Source: Stichopus chloronotus
Lineage: Eukaryota > Echinodermata > Holothuroidea > Aspidochirotida > Stichopodidae
Direction of reading: 5' to 3'
DNA length: 64,000 nucleotides
Assembly: GCA_021234535.1 (NCBI GenBank)
Contig: CM037845.1
Coordinates: forward strand, 10,718,143-10,782,142
The notes below the pieces were generated by a model, which searched no databases, was not told the origin of the DNA, and saw nothing but the letters and a program-made list of their open reading frames with translations. The position numbers and the translations under genes are program-made. Shown here piece after piece: positions 12,311 to 23,110 of this stretch; the first letter of the stretch is position 1, and each line of letters opens with the position of its first letter.

Positions 12311-13593
12311 TGCAGTAACCTCAGTTGCTACTGAGTCCAAATGAAGTGCAGGCCCATATCCAGACTAACCAAATAGGAAGGGGAGGAAATCAATTTTGGA
12401 GTTTTGCCGGACTGGGGGCTGGGAGTCGGTCGGTGGGAAGGGGTGTCCCCCACTCCTTTGAAACTTTTTGCCTCTTTCAAGGGTTTCAGGTGCCAAATGG
12501 TGCAAGATCTTTGTCTTTTCACCCTCTATTTGTATTCCAAAAAAGCGGGACCTTTTATTTATTTTTTTTTTAAATGATTTTTTGTAGGAGACATGCCTGC
12601 TGAAGTGCACTCATAAGGCTAAGATCGTTGTTCCTGTCAAGCACAAGTTAGTTATGGCGAATAGACACAATGAACTATGGCACTAATTATTGTGAAATTA
12701 GAGATGAGAACATACACGCCTTTGTGACATAATGAAACATGCAATAAAGGCCTTCACACTCTAGTCTTGAATCAATTACTAGGCATTTATGGGTCTCCTA
12801 CGCAATGATAGTGGCATAACTTAGGGAAGCATGGTTAAGAAACTCTCCCCCCCCCTCAGTTTAAGATATTTTCTCTCACGTGTAGGCTAGTGCTGGAAAT
12901 TTTTGATACCATAGACATATGTTTGTATTTTGTCAGCTCAAAAAGCTTATAGAGGAGCCAGGCTAAATTCCCACAGTGGACCTGCGTCAATTGAGCCACA
13001 TCTGAATTTGGCCTATGAACGCAGTAAAAGTATTGGCTCATACTAGACCTACAGTACCATACAGCTACAAAGTCAAGTTTGGGAGACTCAGCCACAGATC
13101 GTACACTAATTCATATCAGATATATGTAGTGGTATGTAAGAGTCATAGTTAATACAAGGACGACCAGTGGGCTCAGCCACGGGTAGGCCGACAGTTTTCA
13201 AATTCATCCAGTTTTCCATAATGAATCACATTTTATGTTTTGTCACACTGGACACTCAGAGAACGTTTATCTTGGCAAGCAATTCTCAAATGCTTAGTCG
13301 CCGTGAAATTCAAGTCTTTTCTTCAGTCCAGCAGCCCCTTATAAAGGGCACCAGTCATTGCAATAATTATAGTACATGCTTTGCCCACTTCATATTGATA
13401 TCTGCCTCTCTGATTGGTTGTATCTACGTTGATCGCTGGTCGGTAATATGACATTCGTGCGAATTATCACAATTATTGGCACGAATGTGTGTGGGGCAAT
13501 AGCCAGAACCATAATTTCAATTTTGGTTGTATTCACCAGGGGGCCATCAGAAGTAAATCTAATAGCAGACGGGGAAGGGAGTCAAACAACTCG
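12310..13593. other. No recognised gene
   Basis: Open frames at 12325-12573 (both strands) and 13167-13451 have no recognisable domain. A C-run lies at about 12847. Nothing else stands out. Confidence 0.4.
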
Positions 13594-13890
13594 AATTTTG
13601 CAAATTTTTGTCCGAGATGTTGCGTTAGAGTAATTAAGTTGGTAACTTGGCAATTTGCAAAATTTTGTCGAGATCACTCATGATTCAGTATCTCAACAAT
13701 TTGCAAAAATTTTTTCTGAGACGTCTATTTAGCATAAGTCGGTAACTTGACAATTTGCAAAATTCTTCCTTGATAACAAGTTGTTTGTAAGTTGGTATCT
13801 TGCAAATTTACAAAAATTTTTCCCAAGATGTCGCATTAACGTGAGTCAGTAACTGGACAATTCGCAAATTTTGTTGAGATGTCAAGTTAT
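13594..13890. repeat. Tandem repeat of about 54 bp, six degenerate units
   Basis: Each unit starts AATTTGCAAAAATTTT or close, continues with a GAGATGTC-like stretch and ends GTTGGTAACTTGAC or close. Units begin near 13594, 13650, 13698, 13752, 13803 and 13858. Identity between units is modest, so the array is old. Confidence 0.65.
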
Positions 13891-15601
13891 TCCATTGTAT
13901 TCATTGTGTGTCTACTGTGCAGTAGCCTGTGAATACATGTCAAACTTTACATAGAGGAAACATCCTCTGACATTGCACAAACTGCAAAATATCATTACAC
14001 TGATTGGGCCAACAGCTATGCAGTAGTTGCATACAATTTTTAACATTATATCCTATCTGTGTGAAAAGTCATCTACCTCAAGGATCACTTGAAATGGCAA
14101 TGGCAGTTTTTTCCTTGAAAAGATGGTATTGCACAGTGCTTTTCAGAAGGTTATATCTCAGAAACTGCTTGAACTACAGATGAAGCTGGAAATTTCAGCG
14201 AGCCTGTTTGGTGTACACTGCACAACATTTTGAGGATTTTCATAAAAATCTGAGGGGTTCACCTGGGAATGATTTGTTAACTTGGCATGGAATGAACCAC
14301 CATTAACGTCATAACTAGCGTGTTATGACCATAAAATGTTCCAAATATCAATATTTCATTGAAAAGAATACTAACTTTTGGCTATTGCTTTATTGTAAGT
14401 GAACATTGATATTTACACAGTAACAGTGCAACTAACTTACTTTTTGCAAGTAAATGCAGTAATGTGTAGTCCTAGATTCCCTATATCAAGTTTGTGAGAC
14501 ACACAATCAGATTTGAACACCTTAATTGCAGTATAATGATGAAGGCCTGCAATCATTTCTTTAAGCTGCCCTCTATTTCCCCAATTCCTATAGCAATCAA
14601 TCTAAGCAGAATTCATTCAATTCACAAGCCCATCTAGACAAAGAAAAGTCAAAGTAACAAAGGTTTTGATTGTTTTCATTCTTTTTTTCTTTCAAGACAA
14701 GTTACAATTGTGTAACTGTCATTGAAAATGCATTTACTCATACACTGTATGTTCAATTATGTTGGCAGATTTAAAATTAACTTTGTATGCAGAATGCATT
14801 ATCCCATTAGTTTAAATGCAACGCTATTCCTACTTAGAGATGAAAAACGAATATTTATTAAAAAGAAACTATAAATATGGACTGAGTTTTGAGAGTGCCA
14901 TCAGACAAAGAACTCAAAGCATGGATCTGTGGGCAGTGAGGCAGCTAAATGTGAAAGAATATAGAGCACAGCCAAATGGAAGCTGGGTGGGAGGAGTGGA
15001 ATCATATTCATGGTCTTGCCTTTTGATCAGCATTGAAACATTTACTTCATTTACATGACTTTCTCACTTACGAGTTACAGCGTTCTCAGCATATCTAGTC
15101 ATACACTCAGCAGCCTAATCGTAGCACTTGCTCGTAAGTAGTTTGCATTGCCTATCGCCGTGTACAGCGTTGTACATGGTATGTGATGATCTGCAATGCT
15201 GCCCTTACCTCAATCTGATGCATTCTACAGTACCTTACTGATTTACTAAGCTATAATTATTTCACAAGAGTTTCATGATGGACTTGACCAGTGGACTTGA
15301 CCATTCCTCACAAGGGGGAACACTATTTGCAGGTGTACAGTATAAATTGTACATGTGTATACATGTCTGTCAAAAGTTTAGTCACCGCAAAAGCTTGTGT
15401 TCCCTTTGAACATACATGTACAAACAGATAAAGTGTGTAGATACATTTTAAGCTCTGAATTTGGTCATAAAATATTTTCAGAAAATAAAATATAAAAAAA
15501 TTATATAAAAAATTATATAAATGAAAAATATAAAATAAAAAATATCATAAAATATTTCAAACATTAGCACTGTATGTATTTATTTGTTTTTCATTGAATA
15601 G
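13891..15601. other. Upstream region or intron of locus A; no supported exon
   Basis: An 80-codon ATG frame at 14816-15058 has no recognisable domain and lacks a clear donor in the phase needed to join the module A exon at 15602. An AT-only tract of TATAAAA/AAATAT words is at about 15485-15555. Confidence 0.4.
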
Positions 15602-15674
15602 GTGAAGTAAGCATTAAAACAGAAGAAAAGGATGGAAGATGTCCAATTGGAAGAAAACAACTCTTTGGCAACAG
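15602..15674 (+). CDS. Locus A, first module A exon, with a one-base insertion
   Basis: Between acceptor TTGAATAG and donor GTATGT. It encodes EVSIKTEEK, then MEDVQLEENNSLAT, but is 73 nt long where intact copies are 69 or 72. An extra G (near 15629-15631) separates the IKTEE half from the MEDV half. Read straight through, the frame is broken. However, the ATG at 15632-15634 sits in a strong context (A at -3, G at +4) and from there the frame joins correctly through the next three exons to the fingers. Locus A could therefore start translation inside this exon and lose the first SUMO motif, or it could be a pseudogene. Confidence 0.6.
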
Positions 15675-15701
15675 GTATGTTGGTAGATCCGCACCACATT
15701 T

Positions 15702-16057
15702 CAGGGTTCCTGTAGTCATGGAAAACCTGGAGAAATGGAAATGTGGAAAATTGTTTCAATGATTAGAAAGCTTGAAATCCTGGAAAATTGTGTGAAGTAT
15801 TGGAAAAGCCATGGAAATTTTCAAAAAGTGACAAAATACACCCTTCTCACTTCTAATATCAAAATGTGTTCTCCCAAATAATATTAAATTCTGTTATTCT
15901 CTTCATATGAAATTGCTTCCTTTTGGATTTTGCTGTTGTATTGAGACTTTATTTTATGTGAGACATCAGGAGGAAGGTCATGGAAATTCTTTACTTGGTC
16001 TTGGGAAAGTCATGGAAAAGTCATGAAAATTGATATCCTAAAAGTGCAGGAACCCTG
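15702..16057. mobile_element. Small MITE-like element with CAGGGTTCCTG ends
   Basis: The left end CAGGGTTCCTG (15702-15712) is matched by the exact inverted right end CAGGAACCCTG (16047-16057). The interior has repeated TCATGGAAAA / CTGGAAAATTG phrases. At 356 bp with no open frame it is non-autonomous, probably hAT-like by its CAG ends. I could not see a clean 8-bp target duplication. It lies in the intron between locus A modules A and B. Confidence 0.6.
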
Positions 16058-16463
16058 GCTTTAATAAGCCTCATATTTGGCGAGGAAAAAAACCACATTG
16101 TTTTTTGTCATCATCTGTCGCATATGTCGATGAGTTCAAAGGGTTTAATGTAAACATTTTGAGATGCTGGTTTTCAGCGATAGTTCATCCTTTGTTCATC
16201 TGTCTATAAGTCACAGTCTGGTCTGTCATGCAATTCACTCCCCCCAAACAATATTCAAGGCGAACCAAATTACTTGCATGCACCCCCTCTCTAAGTCACC
16301 ACACCAGTACCAAAACATAGCAACCGCACACAAGGGACTATGGGTAATGAACCATGCCAATTACAGCAACATTCCAATGATTAAATCTTACAGAAAGTGA
16401 TGAGGACCCTCCTTCTTATATGCTTGTTACAATTACCTGCATCACTGTTTCTCTCTTTTTCAG

Positions 16464-16544
16464 AAGACTCCATAATCATTAAACAGGAGGTTGTCGATGA
16501 TGACTGCACAGAAGATGAGCTCCCTGACTCTACAGCTATTTCAT
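16464..16544 (+). CDS. Locus A, module B exon (SUMO-motif exon)
   Basis: 81 nt after acceptor CTCTTTTTCAG, phase 1 on both sides. It reads EDSIIIKQEVVDDDCTEDE, then LPDSTAIS. It is homologous to 39114-39194 (IKKE, DDDPDPPAVS) and to the minus-strand 4316-4396. IKQE fits the SUMO-acceptor consensus. The donor implied by homology is GTTGGT, weaker at +3 than GTAGGT in the other two copies. A second GT four bases downstream (GTGAAA) would break the frame. Splicing of this exon may therefore be inefficient. Confidence 0.65.
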
Positions 16545-17656
16545 GTTGGTGAAATTTAACTAGACAAGCTGATACTGAGATTACTTACCCCCAAGTCATT
16601 CCTGTCTTGTAACCTTTCTTTTTTGTTTATTTCTTGCCAATTTCCAAAGGAATCTCTGCATGTTTTCTTAATCTTTCTAATGTGAAATTTGATATTTGGA
16701 GCCAGTCTAGTGTCGACTTAATCAGTCACCAAATTTTCTTTTAACATGTAGCAGTTCCCATCAAACTTTTGTGCATCTCCTTATTAACTGAGTACTTCAA
16801 TGGTCATTAAAGCACCTGCAGAAAAGAGCTGGTGTAATTATACCTATCTCTCTATTTTGGTCATATTTTCTAACTGAAAAAGTTGATTCCACATGTTGTT
16901 TAGTAACTAGAATTGCTGAACCTGAGCAAGAAGCTTGATGTTTACAATTATCAAATAGTTTATAGACCATTGTTACAATGAACTCAACGACTACTGTGGT
17001 TGTTAGACTATTTTCTATACAGGGTTCTAGCCGTGTCAGCCGGCTGGAGCTATCACCCACTCCCACTTGCTGACTGAAACAATGAGCAAATCATCAGACA
17101 GACTGGCCAGCACAAATTTAAACAGTAGCTCTATGGGAAATGTCTGAAACTTCTTGAACATATTTATGATTACAAAATTGAATTATGTAAAAAAGAGATT
17201 CATTTGCCATCTTATTATATTCTGTCATCTTATTATATTCTGTCAGCAAAAAAAAAAAAAAAAACAGTAAGGGGAGAAGGACAGCCCCTCTTCTTAGACC
17301 CCACCCTCAGAATGGCATTTACACTGCTCTGACAAAGCACCCTGTTCTTCCACTTACAATTTTAGTGCCATGTGGTCGTTGTGCACATGCAGAAATTGGA
17401 TGTCAAAACTGACAGAAATGCAGCAAGTGAACTGAAATTCAGATGCAATATTTAAGTAGATAGTAGAAAAAAATTTAGCTTTTGTTAGCCTGAGCATTAG
17501 AATTTAAAAATGTCATTTTGAGATTATTAGTCAGGAAATTCAAATTAGTATGTATGTTTTTGAATACCAAAATTGGGATAATTTAAAAAAAAGTGATGAG
17601 ATAATTAAAAAAAAAATGATGACATATTTAATTTTTATTCATTTCCTATCTTGCAG

Positions 17657-17728
17657 TCACAATAACCATAGAGACTGAAGAAGTTGAGGAAGATGTTATG
17701 CTGGAAGAGAACAAATCCCTCGCAACAG
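17657..17728 (+). CDS. Locus A, second module A exon
   Basis: 72 nt between acceptor ATCTTGCAG and donor GTACAT, phase 1 on both sides. It reads TITIETEEVEEDVMLEEN, then KSLAT. Homologous to 2169-2240 (minus) and 40924-40995. The acceptor lysine of the usual IKTE motif is glutamate here (IETE), so this copy has lost the predicted SUMO site while keeping its frame and acidic character. Confidence 0.7.
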
Positions 17729-18228
17729 GTACATATGATACATTGTTGATGTCTGTCAGAGATTTCATATTGAAAGGCCATGACAATTCCACGAAGCTAA
17801 TCGGCATGTGGAGTATAATACTGTGCATCTGTTACAAGACCTCTCTCTCTCCTTTAAATGGCCATTACAGCATGAACAAATACCACATTTTTGCATGAAA
17901 GAGCAACCACACAAACTGCAGAAAGCTCATTTCGTAGGTGTAGAACAAATGTTACCTGAAGTCATAATATTTTACCGATAAATGCCTAGACACCTCATGT
18001 GTGGTACTGTGGTTGATCTTCTTGGCGACAACTTGCAAAAGACTCTTTATTTTTGTTTTTCAGTCAATGAGAGTTAAAGAATAGACTAGGTCAGTCTGAC
18101 AAATTCTGGAAATGCTTTGAAAAGGGTGTCTCCTTTAAGCTTAGTCAGAACTCACTTTATTAGTTACCTTACAATTGCTAGAAAATTTCTGTTTTTGGTT
18201 TCGATGAAAGAGAAACCTATGCATTCAT

Positions 18229-18930
18229 GATGGCGTGTATGTATGTGTGTATCTGCGTGTGTGTGTGTGGATGTGTGTGTGACACTTAGCTTGTTAACAC
18301 GATATCTGAAGAAGGGAAGGTCTGAATGTTTTCAAACTTGGTGCATGGATGCCCCATAGTGATAGAAAGAACCTTATTGTTTTTGGTGGGGGTCAAAGGT
18401 CATTTGAGGTCAACAGGGGTGAGACCCTGAAAACTTCGTTAACACGATATCTTGAGATAGGAAACTTGGATGAATGTCACAGTGGGTATGTAGATGTGTT
18501 ATTGTCAGAGGAAGAACCCTATCGTTTTTGGTGGGGTCAAAGGTCATTTGAGGTCACTGGAGGTCAGACCCCAAAAACATTGTTAAAACAATATCTTGAG
18601 ATGGGAAACTTTGATGCATGTCATACTTGGTGTGTAGATGCAGTTGGGTCAAAGGAAATGGAAAAACGGAATCGTTTTCTGTGGGGGTTGAAGGCCATCA
18701 GAGGTCATAACATGCAAAAAAACTTGTAAACACACTATTTACAAAGGGGAGATAATTTCACTATTTACAAAGGGGAGACGATTTCACACTTTAAAGTTCT
18801 TTTCAGATGGAGTATATAAATATCATTCTTGGTTTTGGTTTTGATGTGGACCAAAGGTCATCTGAGGTCATCTGAGTGCAAAATGTTAGGACCTTTGCTG
18901 GTGTTGTTTCACTTTTCTGTCTTTTCCTAT
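18229..18930 (+). repeat. TG-plus-tandem DR1 repeat inside a locus A intron
   Basis: (TG)n at 18235-18282, then TGTGACACTTAGCTTGTTAA, then units of about 145 bp, each with CACGATATCTTGAGA, GAACCCTATCGTTTTTGGTG and GTCAAAGGTCATTTGAGGTCA. DR1-like cores (GGGTCA-A-AGGTCA) are at about 18388 and 18535, each followed by another AGGTCA at a four-base spacing. The 126-codon open frame here (18349-18729) is this repeat, not a gene. Confidence 0.85.
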
Positions 18931-20279
18931 GGGTAGAAGGTATTTTAGCTCCCTTCCAAGCAAAGGCTGGCAATGCTTGCACATTTAGGAAGTTCCAATT
19001 TGAAAACTTTTATCTGTCAGTCAGGTTATAAAGTGTACAGTAGTTGCTGTACTAATTTTACAAGTCTTTGACTTATAATGATAAAACTTCATCTATGCAT
19101 CTTCAGCTGGCATTACGCTGGTTTCAGATAAAATATGTCTGAAAACATCTGCAAAGTATCTGAAAGCCTAATTTGGTTGATTAAGTTCAGCAGGTAACAT
19201 GCACCCTTAAGTTTCTGCAGTATTTAGTCCACGAATCAGCAGTACAGTATTTGGTATCATGCTCCTTTTATTTATTGTTCTTGTTTTGGCAGTTAAAAGT
19301 GCTCACTTATATAGTTCCCAAAGCCATAATTGGCTTCTAATTCCATCTGAGTCATTTTTTTGGTCTGAAAATGGTGATTGACCAATGACCCCCGTTGAAA
19401 ATGGGGAGAAAAGGTTGACCTGCTTTCCCAGAGGAATCACTATCTGAAATACAGCTCTCCTTCTGTCATCAAACAATGTGGAATAGATTTGTTTTCTGAA
19501 GTGGAGATAGTTTTACATTAAAGATTTCTTTGAGGGAAAAGTCTTATTGTACAATAGAGATATTATCTGGTCATGTGATGGGGTACATGGCGGAATTTAT
19601 TTAGTTTATATCATTAGCAATCATTTCAACTGTCATATGAGTATATCTCTTGTTCCTGGAAAATTCGTACTGTTCCTAGGGTACCACTGTGCATGTTAGA
19701 GAATTCTTGGCCTCCAGTGTTATCTTACATTACATGTGTGCAGTAGGTATTGGAAAATGATGTACAGTATTAATGGCTTCATCTGGTAGCCTGTGGTTAC
19801 TACAGTATATTGCATGTATTAGTGGTAAGGAATCACAAAGCCTCTTGGCTTTCCTGGTAACTGAAAAAGTTGCATATTTTAACCTATCAGATTCTTTGTC
19901 TCATAGCATTTCAGTAGGTTGCACTTTTCTTCAACAAATCAAAAAGCGCATACTGTAATACAGGATGTAAACATTGATTTGTCAGCATAAAAAGCAGAGC
20001 TCCTGGAGAAAGATGAAGTTTTTTGCCCATATTTGTGGGATTCATGGCGATATTAGACCAATTCTAACGAGATGCGTGGTTGAAATGTATCTATTCAGTT
20101 AGTTTGTGGAAAGATTCAGAAGGAAATCAGGCGAAGATACTAAAATATTTCATTAACGAGTTTGCCGAAGTTATCGATAGTACAACACTAATGACTAACG
20201 TTAATACGTATGTTAGGCCTGACACAGTACAGTGTTAAAGATATCCTAACCATACCACAGCCCAGAGGGTGTCACAGAT
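18931..20279. other. Intron sequence, no supported exon
   Basis: Holds a copy of the GGTAAGGAATCACAAAGCCTC phrase (about 19827). This phrase also occurs at about 62138 and, inverted, at about 5555. No exon-like block in phase 1 was found. Confidence 0.4.
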
Positions 20280-20640
20280 TAGATTGTGCCATTGATAGAT
20301 ATCATACTTTGTAGATGGATTTATTGATCAAAGGAAGAACCGAATTGTTTTAAAGGGGTCACCTGTGGTCGAACCCCGAAAATCACATTAACACAATATC
20401 TTGAAGTAGGAAACTTTGTTGAATGTCATACTTCAATTGTAGATGTATTTTCATCACAGGAGGCAACCTTACTGTTTTCAGTGGGGGTCAAGGTCATCTG
20501 AGTAACTAGAGTCAAAACCTCAAACCTCATTAACATGATGTCTTTTGAAAAATAAAGCAGAAATGAAACTTAAATACCTTGTTAACATAACATTTTGAGA
20601 CAGAAACCTTGGGAAGAATATTATACCTAATATAAAGTAG
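20280..20640 (+). repeat. Diverged DR1-family repeat
   Basis: Two or three decayed units with ACACAATATCTTGAAGTAGG, GGGGTCAAGGTCATCTGAGT and CATTAACATGATGTC phrases. The AGGTCA half-sites are partly lost, so this copy is older than those at 18229 and 60697. Confidence 0.7.
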
Positions 20641-20812
20641 ATGTGTAATGATTTCCATGATCAACACAAAACTATATTTTGCCAATATATTCAGATTTAC
20701 CCGTGCACAAAGAAAAGAGATAACATTTCATTATTCAGAACCATCGAAACCACTATGCATTTTGGCATTCTGGTTTTGTTTTGCTTTACTGAAGGCCAAA
20801 GGTCATTTACAG

Positions 20813-20974
20813 TTCAAGGACGTCACAAAAAAATTGGAGAAGATTCGTACATTCAGGCACAAGATCAGAGCTACTCTTGCCAATCATCTGTCAGACTGGA
20901 GGATGGAGCAAGTACCAGTGACGGAGAAGCATCTTCTAAGGATCAAAGCGTGTTTCCAAAAGCAATTGCACGAG
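20813..20974 (+). CDS. Locus A, possible extra linker-type exon
   Basis: A candidate exon of 162 nt (54 codons) between acceptor TCATTTACAG and donor GTGTGT, in phase 1 on both sides like the other modules. With the preceding G it reads VQGRHKKIGEDSYIQAQDQ, then SSVRLEDGASTSDGEASSKD. This parallels the start of the finger exons (QGHHRQ...LENG...EASSED in A; RHHLQV...VEDG in B). It may be a true duplicated exon or a relic of an older finger exon whose fingers were lost. With exons 15632-15674, 16464-16544 and 17657-17728 and the finger exon it gives an uninterrupted frame of 462 residues. Confidence 0.45.
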
Positions 20975-21671
20975 GTGTGTATAGATAAAACACAAAAGTG
21001 AAACTTGGTGAGAAATAACAAAGCAAAGTGCGTAGATTGCATGAACGTAAACCTGCAGAAGATAGGGCATATGAAAGGAGTTTATTGTACCATAGGATGT
21101 GCTTCCAAAAGGAGATTTGAAGTATAAGATAAGATGAGCATATACACAGAAGATGGAAAGCTGTTGCACCTGTTTTGAGAAAACTTTCAGACTTCATAGT
21201 CAGGGAGTGTTTTTCACAAACTTTTCATCAGTTACAGCTCATGAAATGTGTGTACTAGTATTTGCACACAGGGTTGAAGATTTCAGCCCTGTTAGCCATA
21301 TTCCAAAGTCGTTTGGGTACCTGAGTACCCGAAACATAACTTTCCTTAAGCTTCGAGTTTATTGTGAACTCATAAAATATGACATCTTGCTTTGCATGTT
21401 AATACCACACCATATATCTTTTGCACCGGCATGACACTTTAAGTTTCTTTGTCACTGGTGCAATGTTCGATACTGAAACTTAAGATACATGTGACAATTT
21501 CAGAATCAGGTCCTGACATTGTCAGTCAGGTACCAGAGAATCCTGGTGCAAACACTTGTGTGAACCACAGGAAGTGTCTGGAAAGCTTGTCGTTCAAGTG
21601 AATTAACTTTCAAAATGGAGTGTAAACCAGAATTGTGTGTCATCAATGTTCTATTTGACTCTTTTCACCAG

Positions 21672-22702
21672 GATCTTATGGTGAGTCCATCTTCTCCACT
21701 ACCCAGTTTCCTCCTCAAGGGCATCACCGACAGCTTGAAGAAGAATCACCGTGGAAGGAACCAGACCGGAACGTCTGTTGTAATCAGTCTTTTGTAGAGG
21801 CCAGCCTGGAGAATGGAACTCTTGTGGAAGAAGCATCTTCAGAAGATGCCAACTTACTGCAACGACCTAAAGTGGAATGTTTGCATACAGCACAAAGTGA
21901 CACTCAAAAAGAGAACATTCATGTGGTTGTAAGCCCTGTCGAATGGACTAATTTGAAAACATCGACTTTGAAACCTCATGAGGGAAGACATACAGAAGAG
22001 AATCCAATTCAGTGTGGTTACCGAGAAAAAAGAAGAAAGAGAGCTTCAAAGCAAGACAGGATAAGTCGTGAAATGACTGAGAAGCATTTCCATTGCAGAT
22101 TTTGTGACAAAAAATTTCAGAAAAAGGCATCCCTGCAATTGCATGAAAGGATACATACAGGAGAGAGACCGTATCAATGCCGCTACTGCGAGAAGACGTT
22201 TGTACAAAGGAATGGCATGAAAGTTCATGAGAGGACACATACAGGAGAGAGACCTTACCTTTGTAGTTGTTGTGAAAAAAGATTCACCACCCCACAAAGT
22301 CTGAGTTATCATGAAAGGACACATTCAGATCAGAGACCTTTTCAGTGTGGTCACTGTGATAAAAGTTTCATCATAAAACACAGCCTAAAATCCCATTTAA
22401 AAACCCATACAGAAGAGAGGCCCTTCCAGTGCGGGTTTTGCGACAGTGGATTTCGGAGAAAGTCGCATCTGCAGCATCACGAGAGAATCCACACGGGGGA
22501 AAGGCCATACGAGTGCAATTATTGCGAGAAGAGGTTTAAGGCATCGTCGCATTTGAAAAGGCATGAAAAAGTTCACAGAGGAGAGAGGCCTTATCAGTGT
22601 CGTTACTGTGAGAAAAGATTTGCGCAAAAGCAAAATTTAAAGTATCATGAAGGAACACATACGGGAGAGAGGTCGCATTTAATATCAGTGCAGGTATCAT
22701 GA
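21672..22702 (+). CDS. Locus A, last exon: C2H2 zinc-finger protein, seven fingers
   Basis: Acceptor CTTTTCACCAG, entry phase 1, stop TGA at 22700-22702. The first 110 or so residues are the acidic linker (GHHRQLEEES, EASSEDANLLQRP). A degenerate half finger (HEGRHTEENPIQC, second Cys lost) follows, then seven intact C2H2 fingers at 22088-22660 joined by TGERP-type linkers. All have C-x2-C-x12-H-x3-H. Helix positions -1/3/6 by finger are K/S/L, Q/G/V, T/S/Y, I/S/S, R/H/H, A/H/R, Q/N/Y. Such proteins are nuclear sequence-specific DNA binders. The frame ends in ERSHLISVQVS. Shifting frame there recovers a decayed eighth finger, so the C terminus was shortened by an indel. Modules upstream supply acidic and SUMO-motif segments. 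The finger array looks functional; whether the whole gene is live is unclear because of the insertion in its first module. Confidence 0.85.
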
Positions 22703-22790
22703 CACAAAAGAGTTAATTACTGATGGGAAGTGTGAAAGTCATGAAGGTATTCAGCAGCACAGAAGGTACCATAGAGCATTTTTGGTTCCT
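22703..22790 (+). pseudogene. Frameshifted relic of a further finger after locus A
   Basis: Starting within the last codons of the open frame (about 22683) another frame reads YQCRYHDTKE, then KCESHEGIQQHRRYHRA. That is a C2H2 finger with one Cys replaced by His and extra residues. It runs directly into the FLVPCVSK-coding repeat head. It suggests the ancestral array was longer. Confidence 0.5.
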
Positions 22791-23110
22791 TGTGTCAGCA
22801 AAGAAACGTATGCAGTCAGGTTGGCATGTGTGTATGCATGTGTGTTTGTATGTATATGTGTGTGTGTGTCTGTGACACTTGCTTGGGTATGCTCTAACTC
22901 AATAAGGGAAAGTGGGATGAAAGTCAAACTTGGTACTTAGATCTGCAATATGTTTTTGTGCCCATATCATGCATATTAGTGAAGTTATGGGGTCAAAGCT
23001 GAAAATATTTCAGTTGCGATAACTCTGCAATCATTTGTTGGAATGTATCCAAAGTTAGCATGTAGATATGCTGAGTGATGATAGTCATGTGTCCACATGG
23101 ATTAACTTAG
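22788..23110 (+). repeat. TG-plus-body dispersed repeat after locus A
   Basis: Head GGTTCCTTGTGTCAGCAAAG (22788), (TG)n at about 22830-22870, then TGTGACACTTG and body. The same head, about 90 percent identical over 55 bp, lies in the same relative place after the locus 0 linker exon (about 36-90, minus). This supports common descent of the two gene ends. Confidence 0.7.

Noticed and set aside
18349..18729. 126-codon open frame with internal amino-acid repeats (RFWWGQRSFEV)
   Set aside because: It is the translation of the DR1-bearing tandem repeat. The same DNA units occur in both orientations elsewhere without open frames.
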